DNA from: Dryococelus australis
Taxonomy: Eukaryota; Arthropoda; Insecta; Phasmatodea; Phasmatidae
Reading direction: 5' to 3'
Assembly: GCA_029891345.1 (NCBI GenBank)
Contig: CM056995.1
Location: 215,640,547-215,704,546 of the forward strand
Length of the DNA: 64,000 bases
Part shown: piece by piece, positions 33,721 through 44,586 of the stretch
Position numbering within the stretch: the stretch's first letter is position 1
How the letters are laid out: the number at the start of each line of letters is the position of its first letter
Program-made: the position numbers and the translations under genes
The notes under the pieces: model-generated
What the model saw: the letters and a program-made list of their open reading frames with translations, nothing else
What the model was told of the DNA's origin: nothing
Database searches by the model: none

Positions 33721-34779
33721 GACACTTGGGGAAATGTACTGGATAAAATGACGGTTTGATTGACATCGCTATCCCAAGTGCATTTATCAACTTGCAGGGC
33801 AGTGATAGCGACTGTCCCAATGACAGGGACGCCAGTGATATCAGCGCAAAAAGCGAAATCGCAGAGATTAGTGGGAATATAAGCTGAGTCGAAAAAATAA
33901 ATGGTCTGAGGAAAGAGAAATTATTTTCTACAAGTTTTCTTGGGCGAGTAGGTTGTTGACATGCGTGTGTTGTATTGTGAAAGCAACTATCATGTTCAAC
34001 TCTCCATCCCTCCCAGCTTCGGTAATTGCCTGGTAACTCAACACTCGCCATACTCAAGGTGACTGGTGTGCCACATCGTGAAGTATTCAGTTAAAGTTGT
34101 GGAGCAGTATTTATAATTGATGTAGCGTGGGTAAATTGCAGATCCCCTATGCAGAAATCTGAACAAAACTCGCAAGGAACGTGACTCGATTTGACACGGC
34201 GAAGGACAAACGTTGTTATGCGAGTAGAGAGAAAACATTTTGCCAACTTCTATAAAACACTTTGCTTTAAAATACGGCTTAATTTCAAGGGAAAAAATAA
34301 AAAAGGAGCTCTTACAAATGTTGAAAAATACCTTGTAACTTGTGTGTAGAATTACATTCATCATTTTGCAAAAGGAAATTAATTTTACTTTAAGTAAATA
34401 CATTATCGTGATCCGAATTTCCTGAAAGAATTATCAAAATATTCAATATATTGATGTTATTTTTCGTTTCTTAGTAAAAAGACATAACTTACATAACGGT
34501 TCATAATTTACTGCGGCACTACGTCATAAGTCAGGCATGTCATGCCGGAATGAGTAGTTTCACGAAAACAGCGCAAAATATTCGACGTCAAACCATACCA
34601 CACCATTTATAAGTGTTTCATGATTGCCATACCGATAATCGTGACATGAAGCGAAATACATTCAATACGAAAATTAAAACACTTTATTAAGTTTTACATT
34701 AAATTACAAAAAAAAAATCATGTTAAACTAATTGGGGTGTATCAGCACTGAGGCAAACAGCAATGTCAATATTATGTAA
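33721..34779. other. Intergenic stretch, nothing recognised
   Basis: Minus-strand frames at 33656-34057 and 34038-34403 have no domain that I recognise and overlap transposon debris; I do not call them genes. Confidence 0.3.
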
Positions 34780-35152
34780 AGGCTGTTCACAATAAAGTGA
34801 GCACATTCGAAATCAACCTTACTGCCTTTACCTGCATATATTAACGGGCGCACTGAGTGACATGCACCCAGTAAAGTTGGTAGCAATGGGTGGAAAGTGT
34901 TAGGTAACTATTTCTGACGACTTAAATTATTTCTTTAACTTTCTGTATTTTTAATGCATCGAAGTGTAGAAATGAGCAGATTTGTAAAATATTTACTTTC
35001 CTAATAATGTCACAGTTTCACTTGACCGACACATAAATAAAGTGATGAGGCCAATGATAATGTTAATTTTACATAAGGTGGAAGAATACACAACGCGCAT
35101 ACAAGTAGATCTTAAGCAGGGTTTTCAAGTGCTCATTTTACCGTCAACAGTA
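34780..35152 (+). mobile_element. MITE copy 6, internally deleted
   Basis: AGGCTGTTCACAATAAAGTG at the left and CTCATTTTACCGTCAACAG at the right. Between GGGTGGAAAG and TGTTAGGTAAC the block present in other copies (TAGTTCCATACCTTAACGTCGAATAAAAA-like) is missing, so this copy is about 40 bp shorter. Confidence 0.85.
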
Positions 35153-36705
35153 TATGTAATTATTTTCTGTCAGTTAGAATAATGCGCGTAGAAGGAATAT
35201 AAAGATACCTAGACATTACAAATTTTGTCATACACTCATTGCCCCAAGGAAAGAAGTTCGAACAATACACCGTAGGTATTATTGTAGATTTTATTACTGA
35301 TGTAAGCGTTTCACTAAATACTGACTACGCAGTGTCTGTGCTGCGTTATTTCCGCGGGAGTTACTGGGATTACAATGCAGTTATATCTGCTTGAACGATG
35401 CACTAAATGCTACATGTTATAACTATTTTCTACAATAAATGTTTCTGTTGTACTTAAAAATCATTACATTCAGTCACAACATTGTAATAACAAGTTTCTA
35501 CATTGTTTGTATAACGATCGGTGGCACAGTATCGACGTTACATCAGAGGTAGTAACTGTGGTGGGAAGAATAAATAACTGAAATCATGCTCAGGTCTCCC
35601 TCTTCTATCCATGGCTTGTGGCGTCCAGCGAGCTACACCTTCTCAATCTCGGACTGAGGCCATCGCCTTCTTTCTAGTTTTGTCTTAAAATTTTTAATGA
35701 CAAGAGCGGTATTCAGCAACCGTAATCACTGACTCTTAGTGTTCCTGTTTTTGCAGCAGATTAATAATTTATTTTACGGCTTGTTTTTACGTGTGGAGAA
35801 GTTGAGGTATTACCACTTCGCCTTAAATTTAAAAACATTAAAAATTAAGGAAAATCCGTAAAGTAGTAGGAAAGCTAGGCTGGTCAAAATAAAAATGTAA
35901 ACAAAAATATAGAATATTGTGAAGTAACTAACAAACATAACAAATACGTAACAGACTGGATGATGATATTTATATGTTACTGATAATATGTGGCATTCAA
36001 AAAAGTGAACTGGAAAATGAAACCATTATTCAACAAAAAATACAAAAAATACAAAGAAGATTAAAAAACAAATAAAAACTGTGTAATAAATTTGACATTC
36101 ACATAATTAATAAAATCATATTCATATAATTAACAGCTAATTAATGCGTGGAATAAATATTCTTTACAAAACACGAAAGAAAGCAGCAAAAAATGTTGGT
36201 TGTCAAAATAACACAGAAGATACTTCTATGACATCATCCCATATTCATAAGAACTGTTAAAAATTGAAATGCCTGGGGCTTATTCCAGTTCGTGAGGGAA
36301 GGAGTGCCTGGTAAAAATAAACGAACTACATTTAATTTCTCAATTTGTTCACAGTAATATAAAAATACAAAGAATTAAAAGCAGCATTCATTTAACCCTC
36401 GCTCATTAGTTACACATAAATACGATCAAAATACCCACTGCCTTATATTAATCCAAATGTCCGGCCGGCACTCAGGCATCAAGTGCAACTTTCTTACAGG
36501 GCAGTCAGCCAGTCTCAGTATTTGCTCTCCCGATGGTTGCAAACTGCACTCTCTGGTAGCAGCGCCATTGCTCATTACCTCGATAGTCGCCTGATACCCT
36601 GGCTGGTCACTGCGTCGTTGCCCGTCGTTCCGCCGACCACACACGTCCAGCAATAATGGCTATTCAATACTGCCGGCAGAAATGCATGCTGCGGCAACTG
36701 ATATT
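35153..36705. other. Intergenic stretch, nothing recognised
   Basis: A+T-rich except for a GC-richer patch at 36440-36660. The minus-strand 75-codon frame there (36426-36653) has no known domain. Confidence 0.3.
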
Positions 36706-36709
36706 ACCT

Positions 36710-36820
36710 CGACTAGGAAGTTCTTTGCCCACAGAGTAGCGCCGAGATAGGCAACGACTAGAAAGTTCTTCGCACACAGAGAAGCGCCGAGGTAGGGGAC
36801 GACCAGAAAGTTCGTGCAAT
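36710..36820 (+). repeat. 45 bp tandem repeat, about 2.4 units
   Basis: CGACTAG(G/A)AAGTTCTT recurs at 36710, 36755 and (as CGACCAGAAAGTTC) at 36800. Each unit includes CACAGAG.AGCGCCGAG.TAGG. Confidence 0.8.
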
Positions 36821-36884
36821 GGATCCCAAGTCGTTCATTTATCAGAAAATGGAAGTGACGTCAGCCATTGCTAGGTATTAATAT

Positions 36885-37015
36885 GAATGTAAAACAAATA
36901 GAAAATAGGTGTGTTGGTAAAACCTAGTGAGAAATAGTTCTTATGTAAAATATCGTTACACTGAGTGCACACAAATGCGGTGCACTGTCCCTTTGGTGTA
37001 AATTTCTACTAATTG
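36885..37015. repeat. Dispersed ~135 bp repeat, copy 2
   Basis: Second copy of the repeat at 14386-14520, in the same orientation, with scattered substitutions. Confidence 0.65.
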
Positions 37016-37444
37016 GTTAGACATTGTTTGTATGAGGCAGAGAAATATTCTGAAAGTAGAACTTCAGCAGGTTTTCAAGAAAGTTGGAAGTAACTATGAA
37101 TATACTACAGGTAGGGATGGAGATTTAAAATCGATTACTTTTCATAGAAAGAGTAGGCACTGCAGTTTTAGACTTTTATCGAGTCGTAACTGTGTAAACT
37201 CATAGTAGCAAGGACATACGTGATCTCGTGATTTAATTTTAAATATAAAATCGATGCATAAAAGTGGTATTTTCTGCAGTCTGTATTCTAGTTAAACAGT
37301 AAGATCACTGTAAACTACGCTGCAGTTATACATAACAAAAGGAAAATGACATTCGCTGGAGAAAATTAAGAATACAAACTGCTGATCATCAGCATATACT
37401 TTCACATGATGAAAGTCATGGGATACCCGTCTAAAAACGTGTAG

Positions 37445-37965
37445 GGCCCCCTATTGTTGGAAGAAGTGCCGTAACTTGACGTGGCATGGACTCTACAAGT
37501 GGACGGAAGACCTCTGGAGAAAAATTTAGCCATGTTGGGACTCTCCAGAATGCTCTTCGAACCATTCGTGAACATCAGCAGTCAGATGAGACGGCGCATT
37601 ATACTGTTGGAACATCCCATCGTTGTCGGGAAAACTGAAATCCATGAACGGCTGCAAATGGTCACCAAGGAGAGTTTTGTAGTGGTTACAATTGAGTTTT
37701 GTGGGTACATGGACAAGTGGGTCCAACCCATGCCATGTAAACACACCCCACACCATTACGGGACCAACACCAACCTGTACGGTGTCTTGTTCACAACTGG
37801 GATCCACTGCTTCATTGGGTTTGCGTCATACTTGAACACTGCCATCAGCCCGAAACAACCCGTTTCGTGACTCGTCGGACCAGGCCACACATTTCCAGTC
37901 CTCCAGGGTCCAATTAGTAACCTCATGAGCCCAAATGAGGCGTTGTGCTTGGTGTCGTGCTGTTG
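37445..37965 (-). pseudogene. Tc1-like transposase, catalytic part, dead
   Basis: Minus strand: WTLEDWKCVAWSDESRN holds the first catalytic Asp (37874-37876), followed by LFRADGSVQV and an in-frame TGA (37826-37828). Then come VGVGPVMVWGVFTWHGLDPL, FMDFSFPDNDGMFQQ and YNAPSH. In Tc1-like enzymes the residue before NAP is the second catalytic Asp; here the codon is TAT (37601-37603), giving Tyr. The third-acid segment with its Pro-Asp-Leu-Asn-Pro motif is deleted, and the frame resumes near the C-terminal end (SMPRQVTALLPTIGG in a shifted frame). Three independent lesions make it inactive. Confidence 0.88.
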
Positions 37966-37969
37966 TATT

Positions 37970-38124
37970 TTATTTTAAAGGGCTTTTTAACGTCCCCCGG
38001 TTTTGTGCTTGAAAGCTTAGCAGGAGACGGCTTACATACTAACTTATAACCTAACTTAAATTAACACCCATGCCTTACCCGGGATTCGAACCCAGAGCCT
38101 CCCTCACCCCAGGTCGATGGCGCT
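37970..38124 (-). repeat. Fragment of a second tRNA-like SINE type
   Basis: On the minus strand GGTTCGAATCCCGGG is a good polymerase III B-box, followed by a body (CATGGGTGTTAATTTAAG, AAGCCGTCTCCTGCTAAGC) different from the main SINE family. The A-box half is missing: the sequence joins the next SINE at about 38125. Confidence 0.55.
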
Positions 38125-38131
38125 CCATGGT

Positions 38132-38376
38132 GAGATTTGGGTGGCTCTTAACATCAAGGTCGTGAGAGCCGATGGGAATGAAGCGAGGCGAGTATGGAGC
38201 AGCACCGGAATGAAACGGCGAAGGAAATGAAAAGTTCCCCGAGAAAACCTGCTAACCAGCAGCATCGTCCGGCACGATACCCTCATGCGAAAATCCAGGA
38301 GTGACCCCGTCGGGAATCTAACCCGGTTCGCATAGGTGGGAGGCGAACAGTCTAACCACTGCAATACCGTGGCCCC
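38132..38376 (-). mobile_element. tRNA-derived SINE, copy 4
   Basis: Same family as 25228-25478. The head GGGGCCACGGTATTGCAGTG (A-box degraded), the B-box as GGTTAGATTCCC, and the full body to GAGATTTGGGTGGCTC are present. No clear target duplication, perhaps because it landed in or next to the other SINE fragment. Confidence 0.85.
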
Positions 38377-39750
38377 ATGTACATGTTGACTCCAAGCATA
38401 AAAAAATGCAAAATGCTACAGGCTAGAATGTTAGTTTGTGAGGTGAGGAGAGAGAACACAATCCGGCAACTCAAATTTTATTTATGAAGGTATTACGTAA
38501 ATGAACCGAATTTTCTGAGCTTTTTATATTTTTGCAACTAAACTGCATCCATTAATTTCCTCCTTAATTTTATTTAGTTCTAGTGCATTTGTGATTTCCG
38601 TCTTACTTTTTATTGTAACATACATTCAAGGCACTTTGTATAGTTTATCATATTTCATCTATTTATAAAAGAACGAAATATTTTAAACGGTTTCATTTGC
38701 TAGAACTAAAGTAGAAAGGGCTGCAAATGTAACAAGTTTTCCAGATAAGCTTTTATTACTAATGATACTACGGGTATTAATAAAATATTTAAGAAGAAAA
38801 GTGCAAATTTATACAGTTTTATAACGTTTTAAAATATGTAGTGATTATATTAGATTAAGTTTATGCACTGATCGCCTAATAAATTACAGTTCTAACATTC
38901 AAAAGTTTTGAGAAGGCCTTATTTTTTGATAATAAATTTTTGTTGGTTTCTAGAAATGTTGGTTTCTAGTTTTATATGAAGCGATGTTATAAAGGAAGAT
39001 TACGAATCGTTAGCTTTTTTCATAACTATTTAGTAAAAGAAAACTCCTCAAACATTGAAATGCAATAGTTACAGAAATATATAAAAGCCACTCAAATGTA
39101 CAAATAATGATATGTCGCTTGGAGAAAATTCTATGACTACCCTGGAAAAGATGTGTAAGCAAATAAAGTAACGAAAATAATACTATTATTATAAAGAAAA
39201 TGAACTAGATTATAAAAAAACAAGCTCTGAACACAAACAGCAGCAAGCCGTAGACCTTAAGCTCTCAGGTATTTCAATTTGGTAACATAATTAGTTTTCC
39301 AAAAAAATCAATACTATAATTTATAAAACAAAATGTTTTTCGTCTAAATATACAATGGCTTAAGATAAATACCGACGTGACGTTCCGAAGTTATTTTCGG
39401 GAAGCAAAAAAAAAAAAAAAAGTAAAATTTCTACACCTCTGAACTGATGATCAAAACTGTGCCACATATTTGTGAACTGTGGTACACAAAAGAGTGTTGC
39501 ATAAGTAATTAGGTCACATTTAAATGAATCTCTAACCGCAATAACTCTTAATGAAATTCATTTTTCGACATAGACTTCAATAATATATACGACGAATAAT
39601 TAATATATAATAATAAATAATTTATTAATTAAGACTATCGATAAAATACTTTATAGCAATTCACCGTAAACCTTCAGTCTTCGGATGCTATACGGAGTTT
39701 AGTGGAAAACTCACATCGCTCTAGTAACAGCAACAGCGTCTGTACAAAAC
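38377..39750. other. A+T-rich intergenic stretch
   Basis: An A17-18 run ends near 39421. No gene or recognised repeat. Confidence 0.3.
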
Positions 39751-39754
39751 TGTT

Positions 39755-40024
39755 GGAGATGATACCTTTCCGGTCCTCTAGTTGAGAGCTGTCGGAATTC
39801 TACTAACACAGGTGATTTTACATTTCCGGTCATATTATAAGGGCCTTAACTCCGGATATATAACATTTTCAGTTTTACTATAAACTCACACCCGAGATGA
39901 TATATTTCCATTGATGTGCATTTACAGTTGACATATTAAGAGCATTTGGAATTGTTTTATAACCGGAGATGATACATTTCCGGCTTGGTTTAAAGCGTAC
40001 AAATACGGAGATGAAACATTTCCC
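39755..40024 (+). repeat. Six interspersed copies of a near-palindromic 20-mer
   Basis: Copies of CGGAGATGATACATTTCCGG lie at about 39755, 39810, 39852, 39892, 39963 and 40005, separated by 40-71 bp. The best copy (39963-39983) has CCGGA...TCCGG arms. The sequences between copies are not alike, so this is a motif cluster rather than a simple tandem repeat. Confidence 0.75.
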
Positions 40025-40029
40025 AGATT

Positions 40030-41405
40030 GCGCAGTTCCACGTACCTAATTTCAGCCATATTGGATTCACGTATACATTAGATAAAATATAGGTCTAGTG
40101 TATGTGCCCCTTTGCTAGATAACTATGAGTCGTGTGTTTGAAGACACAGTTAGGGAACAAGTGGAGAGTTCATGGCGACTGGCCTGGTTGTGAGTGTCAT
40201 CTGTGGTCGGGCAATGTCAAAGTAATATGAATAGGTATTTCGACTTAAGATCTCAGCCGTTTTCTATGCCAAATTATGGTAAATATTAAAAGCATCTTAA
40301 TATGTAACACTTATGTATTGTGTTAGAAGAGCAATATCTATAGAATGGAAAATGATATCAGCCTAAGTATTTTATAATAAGATTTCTGAACCAGGCACAA
40401 TGACAAATTATACATTTGTTATATTTTGCTGGACTTTTGCATAGAAAACTTATTCTGATTCATATAATGCCTATAGTTTTTAATTTCTAACAGCATAGAT
40501 TTTCTCCTTCCTTCATAGCTCTGTAGAAACTAAGTGAAAGTTCTCCATAGCATACATACCAGTACACTATAAACCATTTAATCTTCAAATCTTAAATGCA
40601 TAACGCAAAAGAAGAGCCATGCTACTCGGATAGGTACATGTCTAGACTTTGTATGCATCACATAGCCTTGCGATGGCCAATATAGCTTGTGTGTGAAAGT
40701 AAGACAACTAAGCTATATTTCAAACATAAACCTTGGCAGTATAGGCTGTTTCTGAAGCCACAGTACCTAACGCATTGTCTCTTCGTAATATCCACGAGCA
40801 CAACCATGCTGTGTGTACCTAAACAACAAACACTGAACATTTATTTGCAAACTCGTACATCGCGAAAGTTTACAACCGTTGTTTAAATTATATAATGTGA
40901 AACGGTATATCAGAAATGGTTGAAGTTTATACTCTTTGTTATACTGCGTCCATCCACATGTAAGTGGTAATACTCATTGATAATAAACAGATTGCATTTG
41001 TTTTATCAGCAAATCATTCTTTACACAGAGTATTTGACGTAACAAGGTATATGCTCTTAGCAGAGATATCAATAGCTCCTTAGCAACACGAGAGGCAGTG
41101 TTGTAGATTGTTGCGGTATCTACAGATACCCTCGAGCCAGCTACTGAAGACATGAACCAGAAATTAAGTTCTCTGTACTAGCGAAAGTCTTCACCACGTT
41201 GTTCGATAACATTTCATTTCGACTGCGATACTTATGTTCAGGTACACGTCACCATTTTTAACTGTGCAGGATTTTGGTGTGTGTTAATTTTATGTGTGTA
41301 AATTTTTTGTGCGCCGACACGTAATAAAAAAGTTGAATTTTCGTGTGTGCCCCGGTAATATCATACACTTTAGTTCTTCATAATATTTAGTGGTAAAGAT
41401 AAGAT
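40030..41405. other. Intergenic; left flank of the virus-like element
   Basis: No supported gene. Short frames near 40658-40886 have no domain. I compared 41.0-41.4 kb with 46.7-47.4 kb for inverted ends and found none that is convincing. Confidence 0.3.
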
Positions 41406-41411
41406 AAATAA

Positions 41412-41801
41412 TTATAAGTGGTTAATAGTGCATTGTATTTTCCTCCTGTAGTAATAAGGACAACCACTACCTATTTTATTATCCGTGCCCTTATCTGCTT
41501 CTTCTTCTTCGCCTTCTGCATTGTCCTCTTCTTCTTCAAAACAATTATTAATGGAATACGGAATTCTTCCAACATATTTCGATCTAGTTTGCTTATATAA
41601 CTCTAATTCTAGAAATGCATCTATTTCCTTATCGTAAACTGTAATTTTAGCATAACCATTCTTAAGTAAAATTGTATCTAAACAGTCTAGTGGGTAATCT
41701 TCTTCTAGCAAATTATTTAATTTTTCTCTGGTATCTTGGTAATGTTTCTTATTGCTGTAGAACAAAGCTAAAAGCTGGGAGTTAAGATCTTGGTTATCCA
41801 T
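41412..41801 (-). CDS. Virus-like element gene 1, acidic 129-residue protein
   Basis: Intact from ATG 41801. The N-terminal two thirds are mixed helical (LLALFYSNKKHYQDTREKLN); the C-terminal part is strongly acidic (EEEEDNAEGEEEEADKG) and then basic and aromatic. No family recognised. It is divergently arranged with the plus-strand gene at 41899, with a 97 bp A+T-rich spacer between the two ATGs, so the two probably share a promoter region. Confidence 0.65.
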   Translation of the reverse strand: MDNQDLNSQLLALFYSNKKHYQDTREKLNNLLEEDYPLDCLDTILLKNGYAKITVYDKEIDAFLELELYKQTRSKYVGRIPYSINNCFEEEEDNAEGEEEEADKGTDNKIGSGCPYYYRRKIQCTINHL

Positions 41802-41898
41802 TTATTAAACAAAGAAAAATTTACTTAAACATAAAGATTTACATAGAATATTCTATCTTTTTAAGTTTATTTATTTTAAAATATCTGTTGACAATTAA
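41802..41898. promoter_or_regulatory. 97 bp divergent intergenic spacer
   Basis: Only A+T-rich sequence lies between two head-to-head ATGs. It contains TTTATTTATTTTAAAATATC on the plus side and TAAATCTTTATG on the minus side. Promoter activity is inferred from the geometry; the second divergent pair (46276/46379) has the same layout. Confidence 0.45.
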
Positions 41899-42210
41899 AT
41901 GGAAAAGTTAACAGTTCCCGAATATATTGTACCTTGGGGAAAAAGATGTAGAGATAGTCAAAATAAAATAGAAAGAGAATTTTGTTTATTGTTGTATAGT
42001 TACTTAGGTTATAATGTCTTCCACATTTACTCGCCAGAAGATGGAACATTAATTCGTCCTATATATGTTATTGGAAAATATTGTATGAAAAAAGATATCG
42101 AAAGTTTCGTTGGAATTAACAGCAGCTATCCAACAGATATGCTAAATTATTTTAAAGAAAATAATATAGGTATACCAGAAAACTATCTTGTTACAGATGT
42201 TAATGTATAA
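41899..42210 (+). CDS. Virus-like element gene 2, 103-residue protein
   Basis: Intact from ATG 41899. Sequence features: MEKLTVPEYIVPWGKRCRD, FCLLLYSYLGYNVFHIYSPE, and GIPENYLVTDVNV at the end. It has conserved-looking cysteines and aromatics but no motif I can name. The absence of frameshifts in this and gene 1, against heavy damage in the larger genes, may reflect size alone. Confidence 0.65.
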   Translation: MEKLTVPEYIVPWGKRCRDSQNKIEREFCLLLYSYLGYNVFHIYSPEDGTLIRPIYVIGKYCMKKDIESFVGINSSYPTDMLNYFKENNIGIPENYLVTDVNV

Positions 42211-42319
42211 ATTAGGGTACTACCACATAGCACCTCGCTTATATCTTTAAGCAACCAAATTTATATTTATTTTTATTCTTTATATTTATTTGGTGTTGTT
42301 TTAATTTTTACTTTAGAAT

Positions 42320-42526
42320 TTAAATATATTTTTTATCTTGTATTTCTTGCTCCAAACAATAATTAGAACAAGAACAATCTGCAAGATTTTCGAATTTTAA
42401 TTTGTGTCTCGCTTTACCTCTATAATATACTTTTGATACATTGGATATAAGCAAATCCATCCCTTCTTCAAATGTTTCCAATCTTCTACATTCTACGAAT
42501 TTTATTTTTCCATTTATATCTCCCAT
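42320..42526 (-). CDS. Virus-like element gene 3, 68-residue protein
   Basis: Intact. It has four cysteines spread along the protein, including CSCSNYC near the end, and may bind metal. Its ATG lies 9 bp after the stop of gene 4, so the two are packed as in a viral or polycistronic unit. Function unknown. Confidence 0.6.
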   Translation of the reverse strand: MGDINGKIKFVECRRLETFEEGMDLLISNVSKVYYRGKARHKLKFENLADCSCSNYCLEQEIQDKKYI

Positions 42527-42535
42527 TTTTGTATT

Positions 42536-42769
42536 TTATATTACTTCTTTTGTATTTTCGTTATATTGCAACTCTCCTAAGTCACCTATAACTCCATAAA
42601 CTTCTATATTTGGATATGTATTGTCCTTGAAATATTTTGTTCCATTGGTTTTTATTTCCATAAAAGGTTCTTCTGTTGAATAATACATTATTTCTAAACC
42701 ATTGTATTCTATAAAACAAACCCCCTCCTTTATTAATAAATCTCAATTTTTACTAATTCTTATTAACAT
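42536..42769 (-). pseudogene. Virus-like element gene 4, one in-frame stop
   Basis: ATG at 42769, 3 bp after the stop of gene 5. A single TGA at 42743-42745 interrupts an otherwise open 77-codon frame (LLIKEGVCFIEYNGLEIMYY, then YPNIEVYGVIGDLGELQYNE). The stop is explained by a TGG-to-TGA change. No known family. Confidence 0.65.
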
Positions 42770-42772
42770 ATT

Positions 42773-43049
42773 TTAAAATATACCTTTAATGAAATAAACA
42801 TATTTAACTCCTTTATTTTCGCAAAGTGCACCTACATAGGTGTATTTTCCTTTACCATTTACCACAAATGCAGAGAGTTTATAACAGCTTTTTATATCTA
42901 AATATTTCCAGCACTTACTAAAATAATCAACAAATTCTAGTTCAGTTTCTTTAATTTTTTGATCTTTATCTAGCACTCTTTTATATTCTTCTTGTATACT
43001 TCTAGTTTTCTCTAAATATTATAATTTTCTTTTTTGGATACAAATTCAT
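42773..43049 (-). pseudogene. Virus-like element gene 5, one frameshift
   Basis: ATG at 43049 overlaps the TGA of the preceding gene as ATGA (43046-43049). The first 12 codons (MNLYPKKKIIIF) are in one frame; after a shift near 43012 the frame is open to 42773. The central part looks helical (SIQEEYKRVLDKDQKIKE), and the C-terminal half (YKLSAFVVNGKGKYTYVGAL, YVYFIKGIF) looks like a small beta domain. No family assigned. Confidence 0.6.
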
Positions 43050-44452
43050 TCTAATTCTTGTTCTCTTTTCTTAGTAGACAGCAGGTAAGGTGTATTAAGA
43101 ATATTTATTTCTGTAATAGTAGAAGGAAGTAGTTTATTGGTAATATTAGTCCTCTTTTGTAAAACTACTGGCATTAGATTTTTAGTTTTCGTCAACCCTG
43201 TATTTTCGATAATAATATCCTTAGGTATTACAGAAGACAATAAATTGATATAGATAAATATCTTTCTCCGGCTTTACTGTAACATTTATGGTTAATAGAT
43301 ACAATATTTGCATTCTCCATATCTTCTGTAATTTCTAAATAATTAATGGGCTTATAATTAAAACTAAATGCAGATAGAACGTACTTATTTAATTTGCGTC
43401 TTTCTTCCTTATTCTCTGCCAATTTAATTTGTATTCCAGTTTTTTTTTGTATTTTTATTTCCCCAATGAACATATTGCAGAAGATTGTTAAAAACAACGC
43501 AACAACTATTCTGTAAAGAATCTGCTAATTTTCCCTACATTCTAGAAAACGATACAGAATAAAATGGTTCATTTAGGAAATAATTTGTACTATTTTTTAT
43601 TAACCTTAAGCAATCTGTTAATGGGTAGAATTCTTGTTCTTCTTGGAAATCTTTGTTTGTATAGTTATAGATTGTTGCTTCTAGTCTTGTAATTCTATTT
43701 TCTTTTGATAATGTAGAAGCAAATATTAATTTTAATCTTCTACGTGGACAATTTAGAAAGTCTATAATATGGTTTCCAAGTTGTTTGTCAACTCATGGAC
43801 TTGTTAATTGGCAAAAAAATTCATTGTGGATCTTAACTCTAGAATTAGAATTTATCAATGTTAAACAATCTTTTCCAACAGAATTATTGTTATTAACTAC
43901 TACATTACATTTTTTATGTTCTCCTTGTAGAAAAAATACCTTGCATTAAAAATACCGGCGAAATCTTGTGTTATATCCAAATCCAAATAGTGTTCTTCTC
44001 CAAGTTCTTTTAAAACTTATGGTCTATGTTAATAATGTTTCTAACTTTACCTCTGCTAGCTATATTTTATATGGAATAGCAATTGGATTTTTATATATTT
44101 TTCTAATATTTTCTATATCTCGTTCTATAATCGGTTTAACACCTTTGTCTGCACATTGAAATCTAATAAGTAAGGATTATTTGCTTTAGCTCCATGTCTT
44201 GCCAAATTAAATTTAGAAAATCTAGATCTTAAAAAACTGTTAAAACTTCCACAAGCTTCTTTTTTTTTAAAAAAAGGATTTACTTATTTTTCATTTTTCC
44301 TTCGCAATCTAAAAAAAAACCTGTTATTTTAAAAACCACAAAGTTATCGCAAAATTTTCCTGTTATTGATATAAATTATTTTAATTTTTGTTCTCCATCT
44401 GTGTAGTTTTATTTCCTAGCAACTCTGTATTAGAATATTTGGTCGCAGACAT
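43046..44452 (-). pseudogene. Virus-like element gene 6, large core protein, broken
   Basis: The largest gene of the block, about 470 codons from ATG 44452 (MSATKYSNTELLG). It is broken by several stops and frameshifts, yet long stretches read cleanly: GVKPIIERDIENIRKIYKNP, HYLDLDITQDFAGIFNARYF, KIHNEFFCQLTSP, a segment with RITRLEATIYNYTN, SLQNSCCVVFNNLLQYVHWG, and KLNKYVLSAFSFNYKPINYL. The Arg-x-x-Arg-Leu-Glu segment is faintly like replication-initiator proteins of small replicons, but I cannot identify catalytic histidines, so that is only a lead. The two 3' sections (43228-43497 and 43046-43240) belong to this gene through a frameshift at their overlap. Confidence 0.6.
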
Positions 44453-44586
44453 TTGTTTTCAGCTTCCATTTGAGAGTACTTGGAAAATAAAAAAAGTAGC
44501 TGAAACTAAAGTGAGGTTGCTTTCTTATCTATATGAAATGCAGATAATTGTGTAATTATTTCTTCGTATATGAATTTATAAATCCT

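Noticed and set aside
33656..34403. 133- and 121-codon minus-strand frames
   Set aside because: No recognisable domain; the first overlaps the end of a decayed plus-strand transposase.
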